A DNA stretch of 64,000 bases from Fimbriimonadales bacterium (GTDB lineage Bacteria > Armatimonadota > Fimbriimonadia > Fimbriimonadales > ATM1): positions 62,001 to 126,000 of the forward strand of contig DATMAR010000007.1 of NCBI GenBank assembly GCA_035559795.1. The letters are read 5' to 3'. Position numbers and translations under genes: made by a program. Positions 25,864 through 35,908 of this stretch are shown here, piece after piece. How positions within the stretch are numbered: the stretch's first letter is position 1; the number at the start of each line of letters is the position of its first letter. The notes beneath the pieces were generated by a model, which made no database searches, had not been told where the DNA came from, and saw only the letters and a list, made by a program, of their open reading frames with translations.

Positions 25864-28359
25864 TTATTGCTGAACATTAATAAGAAACTCTCGCGTGCCT
25901 GGCTGATTCATTGTGAATGCATACGACCTACTCACGCGCATGTCGACTTGCTTGCCCGTTTGGGTATCTACGAATTTCAACCGAATATTCTTCGGAATTT
26001 CGTTGATCTCAGGCCAGGAAAGCGTGAAGACTCCGGAAGAATACGAAGTGAAACGAATCTTGTATGTTTGTTTGCTTTGTACTTTCCGTATATCCTGAAT
26101 CCACGGAACGAGTTTTCCTTCTTCCTCGCGCATGAAACTGAACAAAACTTTCGTTCCTGGAGAGGCAGGTGGTTCGAGCACAGAGCGTTCGTTCGCATCT
26201 CCGACGGTGGGGGCAACGCCGAAATAGCGCTTACCGAGTTTCAAATTTTGACCTCGTGCTTGAATTCCTAAACGCCATTCCAATTGAGTCTGTGACCAAT
26301 CTTCTGTCGCGTCGGCTATCGGTGAATCGTCTCCCGTACCGGCGGCAAGCCCTTGTCCACCGGGAAGTCCCGGAAGGTATATAGGTGGCCAGTACAGCGT
26401 GATAAGCGCAGTGGATTTCGCCTTCACCCAAAAACCTTGTCCTGCCGGAACGAGTTGCGAAGTATCCGAACTGAACTTATAAAAATTCCCTGTAAGCGGG
26501 TCTGGGTCGAAATAATAAATCGTCCCTGAAACGAAGCCTTTTTGCACGAGTTCTTTCCATGTCAAAACTTCTTGTTGATTCGTCGAACTGATTGCGTTGA
26601 GTTGGTTCAACTGAATCGGATAGAGATAGGGGTTTCCGATGAGATTCCACCCCCTGCGCAATACATAGGAAAAACCGCCAACGGGGTCATCGCCGAATGG
26701 TGTCGCGCCGTTTAGGGCTAAGCCAGGGTATTCGGAATCGGGCAGAACCCATTGTCCTCTTCCTCGCTCGATGGTGTTCGTTACTTCGTATTGTTGAAGC
26801 AGAGGATTCCAGTTATAAGCGATGACGTTTGCGGGGGCATATGTCGCTGAAAATGTATTGTTCGCAAGGCTGAATGGAACAGTTACGAGATTATAGGGGA
26901 ACTTCAAATTCGTTTTCGGAGCAAGTCCGATGACGACTTGTCCTTCCACATCCTTTTGCCCCCCCGGAGTTGCGGAACAACTTATCTTGTATTTTAGAAC
27001 TCCCGGTGTTGCACCGTCTGCTACCACCTGCCAAGAGACATTATCTACAGTTCCATGTTGTAATGTCGGAATAATTTTCGTTGCCGTTTCTCCAGCATCG
27101 AGAGATAATCCTGGTGGGAGTTGGATCGTCAAGGCTACGTTGGACATGTCAATTGTTTTGTCCACAAGATCATAAAGATTATCTACCCAAGCTACAATCG
27201 TAAATGGATTCGGATTTAACCCATTGAGTCCAGTGTTGTCGGTTGCAACGAGATATTGTGCCTCTGTGGCTAAAGCGTATCCCTCGGTCTCAGCAGCAGT
27301 CTGTTTTGCATTGATGTCTGTTCCACCCCAAGGCAGTTCGAAATAATAAACGATTTTTCTCGAGCCCCCCGGAACGACTGGTTTCGGGTCGAAGAAAATT
27401 GCGAAAGTTGTGGAATCCAACGAAAAGTCGTCGAATATCGTGCTGTCCCACAAGAAACCACCGTCGGTGCCGAGAATGTGGTTCCAATTTCCCACTTGAA
27501 ATCTATCTACCTGTGTTTGGTCCAAATGTCCACTGTCCTTATCTAACAAAACCCGCAAGCCCGGATAAGGAAAAGCCTGACGGAAGAAGATCTCCGCTTT
27601 CTTGGGAAAGTTTATAGGATCTTGCTGTCGAATCCATTCTTTTTCGATTACGATAGGTCTTCCTGTCGGGAGCAAAACGTAAGCATTATTCGCCCAACCT
27701 GAGGACGCGGGCGATTGACTGAAATTGAGCATGCCCAGCCACATCTTTTGGGCAAGACCTATGTTCGTCGTTTCTGCATTTTGGTTAATCAAAGTCCATT
27801 CGAATCGAATCGCATTGGCGCGAGTTGCACATCGCAATTCCGCACGCACCCCCCCGTCTACGGTTTGCCAAGCAGTAAATTTCGTATACGATGCATTGAC
27901 ATAAGCAACGTCTAATCCGCCTTCACCCCATTTCGTGTCGGTAGCATTTCCTGTCGAATCTACAGCGCGAATCGTTACGAAACTCCAATCGTTTCCTGCA
28001 CCCACAGGAAAGAAGCCGAGGCCAAGAGTTCCCATGGTATGAATGGAAATGTCATCGAGAGGCGTGACATCGCTCCCGATCGCTCCAGTTCGGATACCGA
28101 TATATCCCGTCGCATCCTCTGCGTCATTTCCGGGGGGGATTCCACAGGGACTCTCGGGACCCCAAGTCACGGTGCCGCTCAAGCCTAGCATCACTTCGAT
28201 AATGTTCGTCCCTATCGCCAACGAAAGGTAATCCGTTGAAATAGGTTCTGTATTCGTCGGGTCGAAACATACTTCCCAACCGAATTGAGCAGAAGCCTGA
28301 GTTGTCAAAACGACTATAGAACTTAGAAGGACTTTCGTTTTTAGTAGTGTATTTTTCAT
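25864..28359 (-). CDS. Large secreted protein sharing a C-terminal module with the neighbouring subtilase
   Basis: This 831-residue protein has a signal peptide (residues 1-24, KVLLSSIVVLTTQASA). It has no recognised enzyme motif. The first part is beta-rich and Gly/Thr-rich. The last 350 residues resemble the last part of the S8 protease encoded just upstream: both have GWN, then GNPY, then a QDIR/QDLR segment followed by SKQTY, a W-x-E-I motif and an IRL strand. These are likely the same adhesion or anchoring module. AGGAGG precedes the ATG. It follows the subtilase after 12 bases, so they form an operon. An outer-surface structural protein is plausible. Confidence 0.6.
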   Translation of the reverse strand: MKNTLLKTKVLLSSIVVLTTQASAQFGWEVCFDPTNTEPISTDYLSLAIGTNIIEVMLGLSGTVTWGPESPCGIPPGNDAEDATGYIGIRTGAIGSDVTPLDDISIHTMGTLGLGFFPVGAGNDWSFVTIRAVDSTGNATDTKWGEGGLDVAYVNASYTKFTAWQTVDGGVRAELRCATRANAIRFEWTLINQNAETTNIGLAQKMWLGMLNFSQSPASSGWANNAYVLLPTGRPIVIEKEWIRQQDPINFPKKAEIFFRQAFPYPGLRVLLDKDSGHLDQTQVDRFQVGNWNHILGTDGGFLWDSTIFDDFSLDSTTFAIFFDPKPVVPGGSRKIVYYFELPWGGTDINAKQTAAETEGYALATEAQYLVATDNTGLNGLNPNPFTIVAWVDNLYDLVDKTIDMSNVALTIQLPPGLSLDAGETATKIIPTLQHGTVDNVSWQVVADGATPGVLKYKISCSATPGGQKDVEGQVVIGLAPKTNLKFPYNLVTVPFSLANNTFSATYAPANVIAYNWNPLLQQYEVTNTIERGRGQWVLPDSEYPGLALNGATPFGDDPVGGFSYVLRRGWNLIGNPYLYPIQLNQLNAISSTNQQEVLTWKELVQKGFVSGTIYYFDPDPLTGNFYKFSSDTSQLVPAGQGFWVKAKSTALITLYWPPIYLPGLPGGQGLAAGTGDDSPIADATEDWSQTQLEWRLGIQARGQNLKLGKRYFGVAPTVGDANERSVLEPPASPGTKVLFSFMREEEGKLVPWIQDIRKVQSKQTYKIRFTSYSSGVFTLSWPEINEIPKNIRLKFVDTQTGKQVDMRVSRSYAFTMNQPGTREFLINVQQ

Positions 28360-28371
28360 ATTGTTTTCCTC

Positions 28372-31300
28372 CTATCGTACGACAGTTACAGGGGTCGTAA
28401 CCCTTGCGCGTTCTCCCTCCGGTGTTTCCGCCAAAATTTGTACGATGTAAACGCCGGGGGGGACTGCAATACCGCGAGAATCACGACCGTTCCAAACCAC
28501 AGTGGCAGTGCCGGCACTGCGAGAGCGCGATTCTAAATCGGCAATGTACTTTCCGTTCGTCGCCAAGATGCGCACTTGAACGTTCGCATCCGTCGTCAAC
28601 GTGTATTGAATCGTGTAACTACTGCGTGCTCCTCCGGAAACTCTCGTCCCGCTGATGAGGAGTTTTCCAGGCGTTTCAGGTACAGCGGTTATCGTGAATT
28701 TCCTCGGAGTGAGTTTTTCATCAGCGCGGAATTGGAATGTCGTGCCATTGCGCACGATTTGGGTCTTTTCCGTCGCTTCATCATAAAGGGTCAAACGTAT
28801 CCTTTGCGAAGAGGATGCGATTTCGTTCCATCGAAGAGTATACGTCGCGTTCGCACGGTGGGGGCGAACCACGAAAGTATAAGTTTGCTTGCTCTTCGAA
28901 AACTCTCGCAAATCTTGCGCTACGGCAGTCTTTCCGTCTTTTCCTAAGAAATACAGAACGACATCGTTAGGTCCAGGGGGGGGTTCGGCTACGACGTCTT
29001 GCGATTCGTCGAAATCCTTCGTCGCGCCGAAAAAGTTATTTTTATCTCGTGCACCCGGTGCTTCGACACTCAACTGCATTGCCCAACCGTCTCCGTGAAT
29101 GATCGAGCCATCACCCTTCGGGCTGCTTTCGTTCGCCGGTGTCGGTGGAACTTGCAGCCAGCATTCTTTGTGAGCGCGCACCCAATGGGATTCGAAAGGA
29201 ACCAATTGACCGTTCGCAGTTCCTCTCCACGTGTAATCCATATCGACGCCGGTCCCATCGCTCGTTAATTGCCAGCGGAAAATCTGAGGATTGATGATCT
29301 TCTTCGCTGCTGCTTCGTCAATCGTGTATACATTCTCACCGAACGTCGTCTCGATAACGATGAGGCAGTTGCCCCAATCCACGAAGTAATCGTATGGGTT
29401 TCCGAATTGATTCCAACCCGGATTCAATTTAATTCTATAGTGCAAAACATCGGGCTCAGGACCTTCCTCGACGGGCATAGAGGCGGTGAAATTCGTCGGA
29501 AGGAGTAACCACCAACCTACACCCCAAGGACCGTTTTGTGGTGTTTCTTGTGTCGTAGAGCCGGATTGATAGGTTTTGATGATTTCTGCGCTTGCAGGAG
29601 TGAACCCTGCATCTTGGGTGTTATCCCCCCCTGTGTAAAACGAGTACGTTCCTTGCGGATTCCCATTCGCATCCAGGCCGGTGAAAACCCATCGCGCCAT
29701 ATCGAAATCCACACCTAACGTCCCGAAAAGATCCTCAGGTAGATATCCTCCTGGCGGTGCGCCATCACCACCGATTCCATATGGGAGCGAAAACATAATC
29801 TTTCCCGTCGAAGGTTCGCTGAATGTCGTCCACTTATGGGAAACTACCGACAACTGCACTTCCCCTTCGACCGGGATCGCGTTCGTAGCATCGTCTACGC
29901 CTTCTACACGAATAATCCAACTGTTATCGTTATTTACGCCATCGTATAAACGCGTTGCCCCTTTCAAAATGAAAATGTTCGGGTCGCCTTCTGGGTCTGG
30001 GTCTATGGTGTAATCACCCGCATCTACGGTTTGCGAGAAACTACCATCTTGTGTTTCGATCGTAACGACAGGCGCATTCGCGCCGGATGTCTCCACACGA
30101 AACAGACGAAAAACAAAAGGCACTTTTTGATATTTGATCGTTGCGCCGTTTTCGGGAGTTATCGGTTTGATATAAGGAACTAAAAGCGCTGCAGCGGCAG
30201 CGACATCTATTTCGCCCCAACCCGTGTCGAGATTCGGTTTCGTATCTCCTGGAGCGACGACAGCCGTTTCTTTCAATACGTCCACGATATCCTCTCGCGC
30301 TATTCCTCCAGAAAATAGAAGTGCTGCCGCCCCCACCGCTTCAGGACACGAATAAGAAGTTCCACCACCAGCAACAGTTCCAGAACTGCCTCCGAAATAC
30401 CCTAAGCAAAGAACGTCTGCCGTAAAATCGCCAGTAGGTGTAGCGATATCAACTTTGTGAATTCCGTCTTCGCTACCAGGACTCGAATAACTTGCAAATG
30501 TCCCCTTTGTGCCTCCATCGTAACGTGTTCCAGCGACGGACACTACGCTCTTGAAACTCGCAGGCCAACCGGCAGGGAAAGGACGGCTATTCCCTGATGA
30601 AGCGAAAGGAATCGTTCCTTGCGATGCGATGTGATTGAGCATTTGCTCGGAAATTGCATCGGGAAAACCAGCCCCATAACTCATGTTTTGCGCGAGAAGG
30701 GGGGGCAAGTCGGGGATTTCGTTGTAATCGATCACGAATTGATATGCATCGAAAATTAACTCGAACCAAAGGTTTCCGAAATCATCGCAAGCGACAATCG
30801 GTAGACACTTCACACCTTCCCACGTCACGCCTGCCATATCGAGAGCGTTATCCGTTCCAGCAACCATGACGCTCGCTGTCATCGTGCCGTGGGTGAAAAA
30901 GTCTAAAGCATCAGGAGGCAAAGGCGGACGAACCTCCGTGCCACCGGTGAAAGTGTTGTAGCCTGTAATGAAGCGGAGGTTTCCGAATTTATCGAGAAAA
31001 TCGGGATGGTCTAAGTCATACCACGTGTCGATATCGGCGACGATTACACCATCGCGTCCTTTCGTGGTTTCCCATGCCCCCCCTGGATCCGGTAATCCAA
31101 TTTGGAACAAGTTCCATTGCTTAGTCGTATCGTTTACGCTCGTTCCTAATTCAGGATCGTTGGGATTTTGATACAGTTCTACTTTGTGATTGAGATAAGC
31201 AGCCTTGACGAGAACGCTTTCGCGAATCGCATCGAGTTTTTCTTGGATGATTGCTTTCTCTTCTAACTCGGACAATTTGTCCGCATCCGGTAAATAAATA

Positions 31301-31527
31301 AGAAACATCCCCGGTGCACGCATCATACGTTTCAGAACCATCCCGTAACTCTGCGCAAAAGAGGAGGCTTGATCATAGGTCGTGGATTGATTCTTCAACC
31401 ACACGATGATCTCACCCTTCTTGTACGGGTAGTCCGTGTCTAGTGCAAAAGCCGTTACACCGAAACTCGATGCACTAATTATTAGGCACGATATCCATTT
31501 CCAAAGTTTTCCTGTCATCGTCTCCAC
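28372..31527 (-). CDS. Subtilisin-like (S8) serine peptidase, secreted, with C-terminal FlgD/Ig-like modules
   Basis: The protein has 1051 residues. A signal peptide (residues 10-29) is followed by a propeptide-like region. The S8 catalytic triad is intact: Asp in VIVADIDTWYDLDHPDF, His in THGTMTASVMVAGTDN, and Ser in GGGTSYSCPEAVGAAALL. Residues 450-700 are beta-rich spacer domains. Residues 700-960 carry the module shared with 25864-28359. The end (VQVRILATNGKYIADLESRSRSAGTATVVWNGRDSRGIAVPPGVYIVQI) is the FlgD-Ig/por-like module typical of surface or type-IX-like secreted proteins. AGGAG precedes the ATG. Likely role: extracellular protein breakdown. Confidence 0.85.
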   Translation of the reverse strand: METMTGKLWKWISCLIISASSFGVTAFALDTDYPYKKGEIIVWLKNQSTTYDQASSFAQSYGMVLKRMMRAPGMFLIYLPDADKLSELEEKAIIQEKLDAIRESVLVKAAYLNHKVELYQNPNDPELGTSVNDTTKQWNLFQIGLPDPGGAWETTKGRDGVIVADIDTWYDLDHPDFLDKFGNLRFITGYNTFTGGTEVRPPLPPDALDFFTHGTMTASVMVAGTDNALDMAGVTWEGVKCLPIVACDDFGNLWFELIFDAYQFVIDYNEIPDLPPLLAQNMSYGAGFPDAISEQMLNHIASQGTIPFASSGNSRPFPAGWPASFKSVVSVAGTRYDGGTKGTFASYSSPGSEDGIHKVDIATPTGDFTADVLCLGYFGGSSGTVAGGGTSYSCPEAVGAAALLFSGGIAREDIVDVLKETAVVAPGDTKPNLDTGWGEIDVAAAAALLVPYIKPITPENGATIKYQKVPFVFRLFRVETSGANAPVVTIETQDGSFSQTVDAGDYTIDPDPEGDPNIFILKGATRLYDGVNNDNSWIIRVEGVDDATNAIPVEGEVQLSVVSHKWTTFSEPSTGKIMFSLPYGIGGDGAPPGGYLPEDLFGTLGVDFDMARWVFTGLDANGNPQGTYSFYTGGDNTQDAGFTPASAEIIKTYQSGSTTQETPQNGPWGVGWWLLLPTNFTASMPVEEGPEPDVLHYRIKLNPGWNQFGNPYDYFVDWGNCLIVIETTFGENVYTIDEAAAKKIINPQIFRWQLTSDGTGVDMDYTWRGTANGQLVPFESHWVRAHKECWLQVPPTPANESSPKGDGSIIHGDGWAMQLSVEAPGARDKNNFFGATKDFDESQDVVAEPPPGPNDVVLYFLGKDGKTAVAQDLREFSKSKQTYTFVVRPHRANATYTLRWNEIASSSQRIRLTLYDEATEKTQIVRNGTTFQFRADEKLTPRKFTITAVPETPGKLLISGTRVSGGARSSYTIQYTLTTDANVQVRILATNGKYIADLESRSRSAGTATVVWNGRDSRGIAVPPGVYIVQILAETPEGERARVTTPVTVVR

Positions 31528-31569
31528 TCCTAATGAACAAGCATAACACTACATTGACAACGTCCGACT

Positions 31570-33453
31570 TTAGCGTCCCTTCTTGGGTGTCCCACCAGGT
31601 TTACGATCATCCGGTTTTCCTTTCGGAGGTCGCTTCCCACCAGGCTTGGGCGTCATCGGATTCTTTTGCGGACCTGGAGGTGGCGGGGGTTCTTCAACTC
31701 GTTCGAATTGCGCGACAACACCGGGTACGAAACGCTGGGCAATTACGTCTGGACGAGGACCAGGCACATCTCCAGCAACTCTCGCACCTACACGCCAATA
31801 CAATTTCTTTACACCTGGAAACACGCCGCTAATGTCTATCGGTTCATCCGTACAAAGTTCCGTTCCTGGTGGCACCGCTGTCGTTTGCTTGAATGCGACC
31901 ATCACTACCTGACTCGGATTATTGAAAGCAGGTGATGTCGAGATCTCTACAGCGTAATCTGTTGCTGATTCCACCGCTTGCCAACAAAATTCGGTTTCGT
32001 TGGGAACGTCTTGCGCTCCATCAGCCGGGAAAGTGGGAATTGTTCTTTCCAATGGCGTTGCGTTACCTTTTGCGTATTCGAAACCAGTTTGGAAATAACA
32101 ATCCACGACATCACCTTCACCAGCACCAGGAACATCGAGTGAGGAAAGTTTATAAACCAATCGAATGCGATAAAGATAAGTAATTCCAGAAATGATTCCC
32201 GGAGCGCTGAATTCCGTACCACCCGGGTCCTCGATGCAAGCAGGACCACCTACGAATGCGTCGAGGTTTCGATAACTGCCAGTAAATCCAGTTCCTGTAT
32301 TGAGAATCGTGGTTTCGTTCGCTTGCGCAACTAAAGCGGGGTCGGGAAAGATGCCATCCCCGTTCAAATCAATTCCGTCTAAATCGTGACGGAAGATTTG
32401 CCATTCCACCTTGTTGTTTACAGAGCCTGTAAAGATATTCGGAGTCCAACTACATCGAACCGCTGGCGCTCCCGATGCAGTCAAATCTGCTTCTGTAATA
32501 AATTCGCCGGGACCGAATTCCATATTCTCCTTCGCAACCAAAGTCGCGCCTAACCCAATAACGAGCAACCCAACCAGCGAATTCGTTACATCCATTCGTT
32601 TTACCGTTCGAACTTTCGGACCACGACTGGTGAGAACAACCGTATCGAGTTTGTCGTAAATTGGGCGAGCTTTATCGCCTGGAGCAACACCTTTCACGCT
32701 TCGAGAAACAGTCGCTTCACTTTGGTCAGGCGAAACGCTCGTAACTCGAATAACAGCAACCATCTCCTTTCCACGGGTAACTACCAACTCCATTCCTTGC
32801 TTAATTCCTTCACGACTACCCTTATTCAGTCTCAAGGCTTTGCCCGGTGTGGCGAGTACGTATGCATAGCCGATTTGTTGAGAAAGGACTCTTGAGACGA
32901 CTTGCTGAGCAGCGTAATCTACAGCCTCTGCAAGAAGAGTATCGTCGCTAACGTCACCAGGTCGTTCTGAGGATTGCCCATAAACTGCAGCGCCATAAAC
33001 CGCTAATCCAGAAGCGACATCGATACCGCGAACTTCCATAACGATGTCCGCAGACTTCCCGTTTCCTCCGGTGTTAATACGCGCTTGCGTTACCTCACCG
33101 ACAAAAACGGTCTCGACTTGCAAGAACTGCCCTAATTTCAAAATGTCGAGGTGACGGGTTACGGGGGGTTGGAGTCCCAAATCTGTATAAGCACGCTCCA
33201 CGGTTTCTCGCGGAACGACATTCGCCTTGTTGGTACCTGCCAATAACGTAGCAACGGCGTCTGCTGCAGTGCCACCAAGAGCGGGTCCGCCGATTCCCGA
33301 CGTGTTGGCAAAATCAATAACAGCCCACTGAGGAAGGGTTGCCGTGATTTGCCCCCTGGACTCGGGAGTTATCATGAATACGAGCGCAAAACAACTGCTG
33401 AGTAGAAAAGCTCTAAAAGCGTTCTTCGGCAAAAGGGGAGATAAAGCCTTCAC
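31570..33453 (-). CDS. CsgG-family secreted protein with fibronectin-like repeats
   Basis: This 627-residue protein starts at a GTG with a strong AAGGAGG ribosome site 11 bases upstream. An upstream ATG at 33549 gives a longer form without such a site. A signal peptide (FRAFLLSSCFALVFMITPESRG) is followed by a CsgG-like domain: WAVIDFANTSGIGGPALGG, NVVPRETVERAYTDLGL, KLGQFLQVETVFVGEVTQARI, RVLSQQIGYAYV. A KGSREGIKQGMELVVTRG segment and beta-sandwich domains follow (about 330-600, IPTFPADGAQDVPNETEFCWQAVESATDYAVEI), ending in a Pro/Lys/Gly-rich tail. CsgG forms outer-membrane secretion pores in curli systems; here it may be a related assembly protein. Confidence 0.65.
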   Translation of the reverse strand: MKALSPLLPKNAFRAFLLSSCFALVFMITPESRGQITATLPQWAVIDFANTSGIGGPALGGTAADAVATLLAGTNKANVVPRETVERAYTDLGLQPPVTRHLDILKLGQFLQVETVFVGEVTQARINTGGNGKSADIVMEVRGIDVASGLAVYGAAVYGQSSERPGDVSDDTLLAEAVDYAAQQVVSRVLSQQIGYAYVLATPGKALRLNKGSREGIKQGMELVVTRGKEMVAVIRVTSVSPDQSEATVSRSVKGVAPGDKARPIYDKLDTVVLTSRGPKVRTVKRMDVTNSLVGLLVIGLGATLVAKENMEFGPGEFITEADLTASGAPAVRCSWTPNIFTGSVNNKVEWQIFRHDLDGIDLNGDGIFPDPALVAQANETTILNTGTGFTGSYRNLDAFVGGPACIEDPGGTEFSAPGIISGITYLYRIRLVYKLSSLDVPGAGEGDVVDCYFQTGFEYAKGNATPLERTIPTFPADGAQDVPNETEFCWQAVESATDYAVEISTSPAFNNPSQVVMVAFKQTTAVPPGTELCTDEPIDISGVFPGVKKLYWRVGARVAGDVPGPRPDVIAQRFVPGVVAQFERVEEPPPPPGPQKNPMTPKPGGKRPPKGKPDDRKPGGTPKKGR

Positions 33454-33655
33454 GATGTTTGTTTCCTCCTTGCTTCTTTTTTCATCTCTGTTCTTCGAAA
33501 CAACACTGCTTGTTTTCGGCAACTGCTCCGAGGGTATGCCCTTTAGCACGAAACACCCACTAAAGCACCTACCAAATTCAGCACATCCTCCGGCTTCTGC
33601 GCTTCAATAAGCGCAGGAGAGCCACAAGATGCGAGTATAGCACGTATCGAACATC

Positions 33656-34228
33656 CTAAAAGTCTATGTCCGACACGATTTTTTCTATCAGTAACTTGAC
33701 TGTATGAATCGGGAAATCGGTTCGCACAATTCGGTCAGCAAATACACGTTTCACTTCCGTGGGGAGTTGCGCCTCCATTACCTTCCTCGCCATATGCTCA
33801 TCGCCTTGAAAACGAGCCGTCAACCTCTTCATCCGATTTTCTTCTCCGGAATCCAGCACCCAAACTTCATCGAAGTAAGGATGGGTAACCGTCTCGATGA
33901 GTAAAGGAATTTCGAAAAAGCATGTCCCCTCCGCATTTTCCCCCCACGAAAACATGCGATTCAAAACCAAAGGATGCATACAGGCATTAAGTCGCCTCCG
34001 GAAGTTAGCGTCACTAAAAGCCATTTCTCGAAGCCAAGTTTTGTTTACTTTTCCCCCTCGTACTGCTTCTTCTCCAAACTCCTCCTTGAGTTTCCTCTGG
34101 AAATCCGGGTCTTCATACAAACTCGAGACAATCTCATCTGCGCTGATTCCTGGGAACCCCAGCTCTTTCAAAAAAAATAAGACCGTGCTCTTTCCGTCAC
34201 ACGGTCCGCCCGTTATGGCAATGCGCAC
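33656..34228 (-). CDS. coaE: Dephospho-CoA kinase
   Basis: This is a 190-residue P-loop kinase with ITGGPCDGKST at residues 4-14, the DEIV segment and the RRRLNACMHPLV motif that binds dephospho-CoA. It catalyses the last step of coenzyme A synthesis in the cytoplasm. Start is GTG. The second residue of the P-loop (P) and the Cys in GGPCDGKS differ from the commonest G-x-x-G-S-GKS but fit the fold. A gap of about 93 bases separates it from the S1 gene upstream. Confidence 0.9.
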   Translation of the reverse strand: MRIAITGGPCDGKSTVLFFLKELGFPGISADEIVSSLYEDPDFQRKLKEEFGEEAVRGGKVNKTWLREMAFSDANFRRRLNACMHPLVLNRMFSWGENAEGTCFFEIPLLIETVTHPYFDEVWVLDSGEENRMKRLTARFQGDEHMARKVMEAQLPTEVKRVFADRIVRTDFPIHTVKLLIEKIVSDIDF

Positions 34229-34321
34229 TTCTTAATCGTAACTTATTCTTCTACTTTGTTTTTTTTAATCGTTTCGTTTTTTCTGCTCGTTTGGAGCTTC
34301 ATTTCACGTGAACTTTTCAGA

Positions 34322-35815
34322 TTAGTCCGCATTTTCTGCTTCTCTTCGTTCCGGATGCTCTTGTTCCTCGGACGCTTCTAAATCTACTGCAGCGACGCTG
34401 CTTTCCGATTGTTCCGTTTCAACCGATTCGTCGGATTGTTCTTCATCCCGCTGAATTAAGCCTCTTAGAGCGCCAAGTCGCTCGCCTATAGTCGTACCCG
34501 TCGAATGGGGTTCTTCTTCGGTTCGAGTTATACGTCTCTGTCGCCCTTTACGCTTCGGCTCTCGTCTCGGCTGACGTTCTTCATAAGGAAGAAGCGCCTT
34601 CATAGACAACACCATTCTTCTTTCTTCCGGACGAAGTTCGATAACTTGAACGTCCACTTCGTCTCCCGGTTTGACAATATCCGACGGTCTCGAGATTCTG
34701 CGGTGAGCCATTTCACTCACAGGGATAAATGCCTCCGCTCCTTCAGGGAGTCTTACGAAGGCACCGCTTTGCACCACGCGAGAGATTTTCGTCTTCAGTT
34801 GTTGCCCGATGTGATAGTTTTCTTTTATGCTAACCCACGGGTCGGGGAGAACATGGCGTCGCCCCAAACTTACTCTTCCTCTTTCGGGGTCAACACGTAA
34901 AACCATCACGGTTACCTCGTCGCCGACTTTAAGCTCTTCGCGAGGATGCTCGAGCCTTGCCCATGAAATTTCGCTCACGTGAAGCAACCCATCTACCCCG
35001 TTCAAATCAACGAAAGCGCCGTAATCCACGAGGCGTCGAACTTTCCCTTTTAGAATGTCGCCGTTTCGAACATTCGCGAAAAATTCTTTTCGCCTTTGTT
35101 CCCGCAGGATTTCTTCTGCCTCTTTGTTGGAGAGGACGACTTTATTTCTGACGCTATCTATATCAATGATTTTCAATGGGATGCTTTGTCCCACGTACCT
35201 ATCTAATTTTTTGATATCGCTCGTAGCGACATGGGATGCAGGCACAAACCCTCTAACGCCTACATCTACTTCTAATCCGCCTCGAACGCGATTAATAACC
35301 ATTGCGTTGATAATTCTTCCGGACTTGTAGTCTTCGACGAGACGTTCCCATGCTGCCTCGAAATCCGCGAGCCTTTTGCTCACTATCGGGTTCCCCTCTC
35401 GAGAGTCGGGTCTTATCACTTTCACCTTGATTCTGTCGCCGACTTTGACGACATCCGAAGCGGAATCAATTGCCTTCTGCGAAAGTTCAGCCAGAGGAAT
35501 GACGCCTTCTGCTTTCTGGCGTTTTTGCCCGAGGTCGACAAAAACTCGGTCTTTGTCTACTTGAACAACAGTTGCTGTGACGACTTCGCCTTTTGTTAGC
35601 GGCTGCGGAACTTCGTCGATTCCCTCCGAAGCAAATTCCTCCATAGCCGCGGAGAACTCGTCGTATCCGTTCTTTCGTTCGAACTTTTCAGAGTTTTCGT
35701 CGTTTTGGTTCGTGTTCGATTCGTTCTTTTTAGATTCGTTCGAGCCCTCGATAGCCTGGACATCGTTTTCCGGCTGATGAGAGGGCATCATTGTTGTCTC
35801 GTCGGTCATAGTCAT
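34322..35815 (-). CDS. rpsA: Ribosomal protein S1-like protein, four S1 domains
   Basis: The protein has 497 residues. The first 60 are acidic and Asn/Ser-rich and low complexity. Four S1 RNA-binding domains follow, beginning near 75 (GEVVTATVVQVDKDRVFVDLGQKRQKAEGVIPLAELS), 165 (GRIINAMVINRVRGGLEVDVGVRGFVPASHV), 250 (GDILKGKVRRLVDYGAFVDLNGVDGLLHVSEISW) and 335 (GQQLKTKISRVVQSGAFVRLPEGAEAFIPVSEM). The C-terminus is basic then acidic. This is the arrangement of the shorter, Gram-positive-type or Armatimonadota S1, which helps initiation on mRNAs. The ribosome site AGGGGAA is visible. It lies upstream of coaE. Confidence 0.9.
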   Translation of the reverse strand: MTMTDETTMMPSHQPENDVQAIEGSNESKKNESNTNQNDENSEKFERKNGYDEFSAAMEEFASEGIDEVPQPLTKGEVVTATVVQVDKDRVFVDLGQKRQKAEGVIPLAELSQKAIDSASDVVKVGDRIKVKVIRPDSREGNPIVSKRLADFEAAWERLVEDYKSGRIINAMVINRVRGGLEVDVGVRGFVPASHVATSDIKKLDRYVGQSIPLKIIDIDSVRNKVVLSNKEAEEILREQRRKEFFANVRNGDILKGKVRRLVDYGAFVDLNGVDGLLHVSEISWARLEHPREELKVGDEVTVMVLRVDPERGRVSLGRRHVLPDPWVSIKENYHIGQQLKTKISRVVQSGAFVRLPEGAEAFIPVSEMAHRRISRPSDIVKPGDEVDVQVIELRPEERRMVLSMKALLPYEERQPRREPKRKGRQRRITRTEEEPHSTGTTIGERLGALRGLIQRDEEQSDESVETEQSESSVAAVDLEASEEQEHPERREAENAD

Positions 35816-35908
35816 TTCCCCTAATCACTATATCTCGCGCGCGGTTTCGGGCGAAGTGTAAGTATTGCATACTTTCATATATTCTTGCGTAGAAAATTTC
35901 CAACATAA

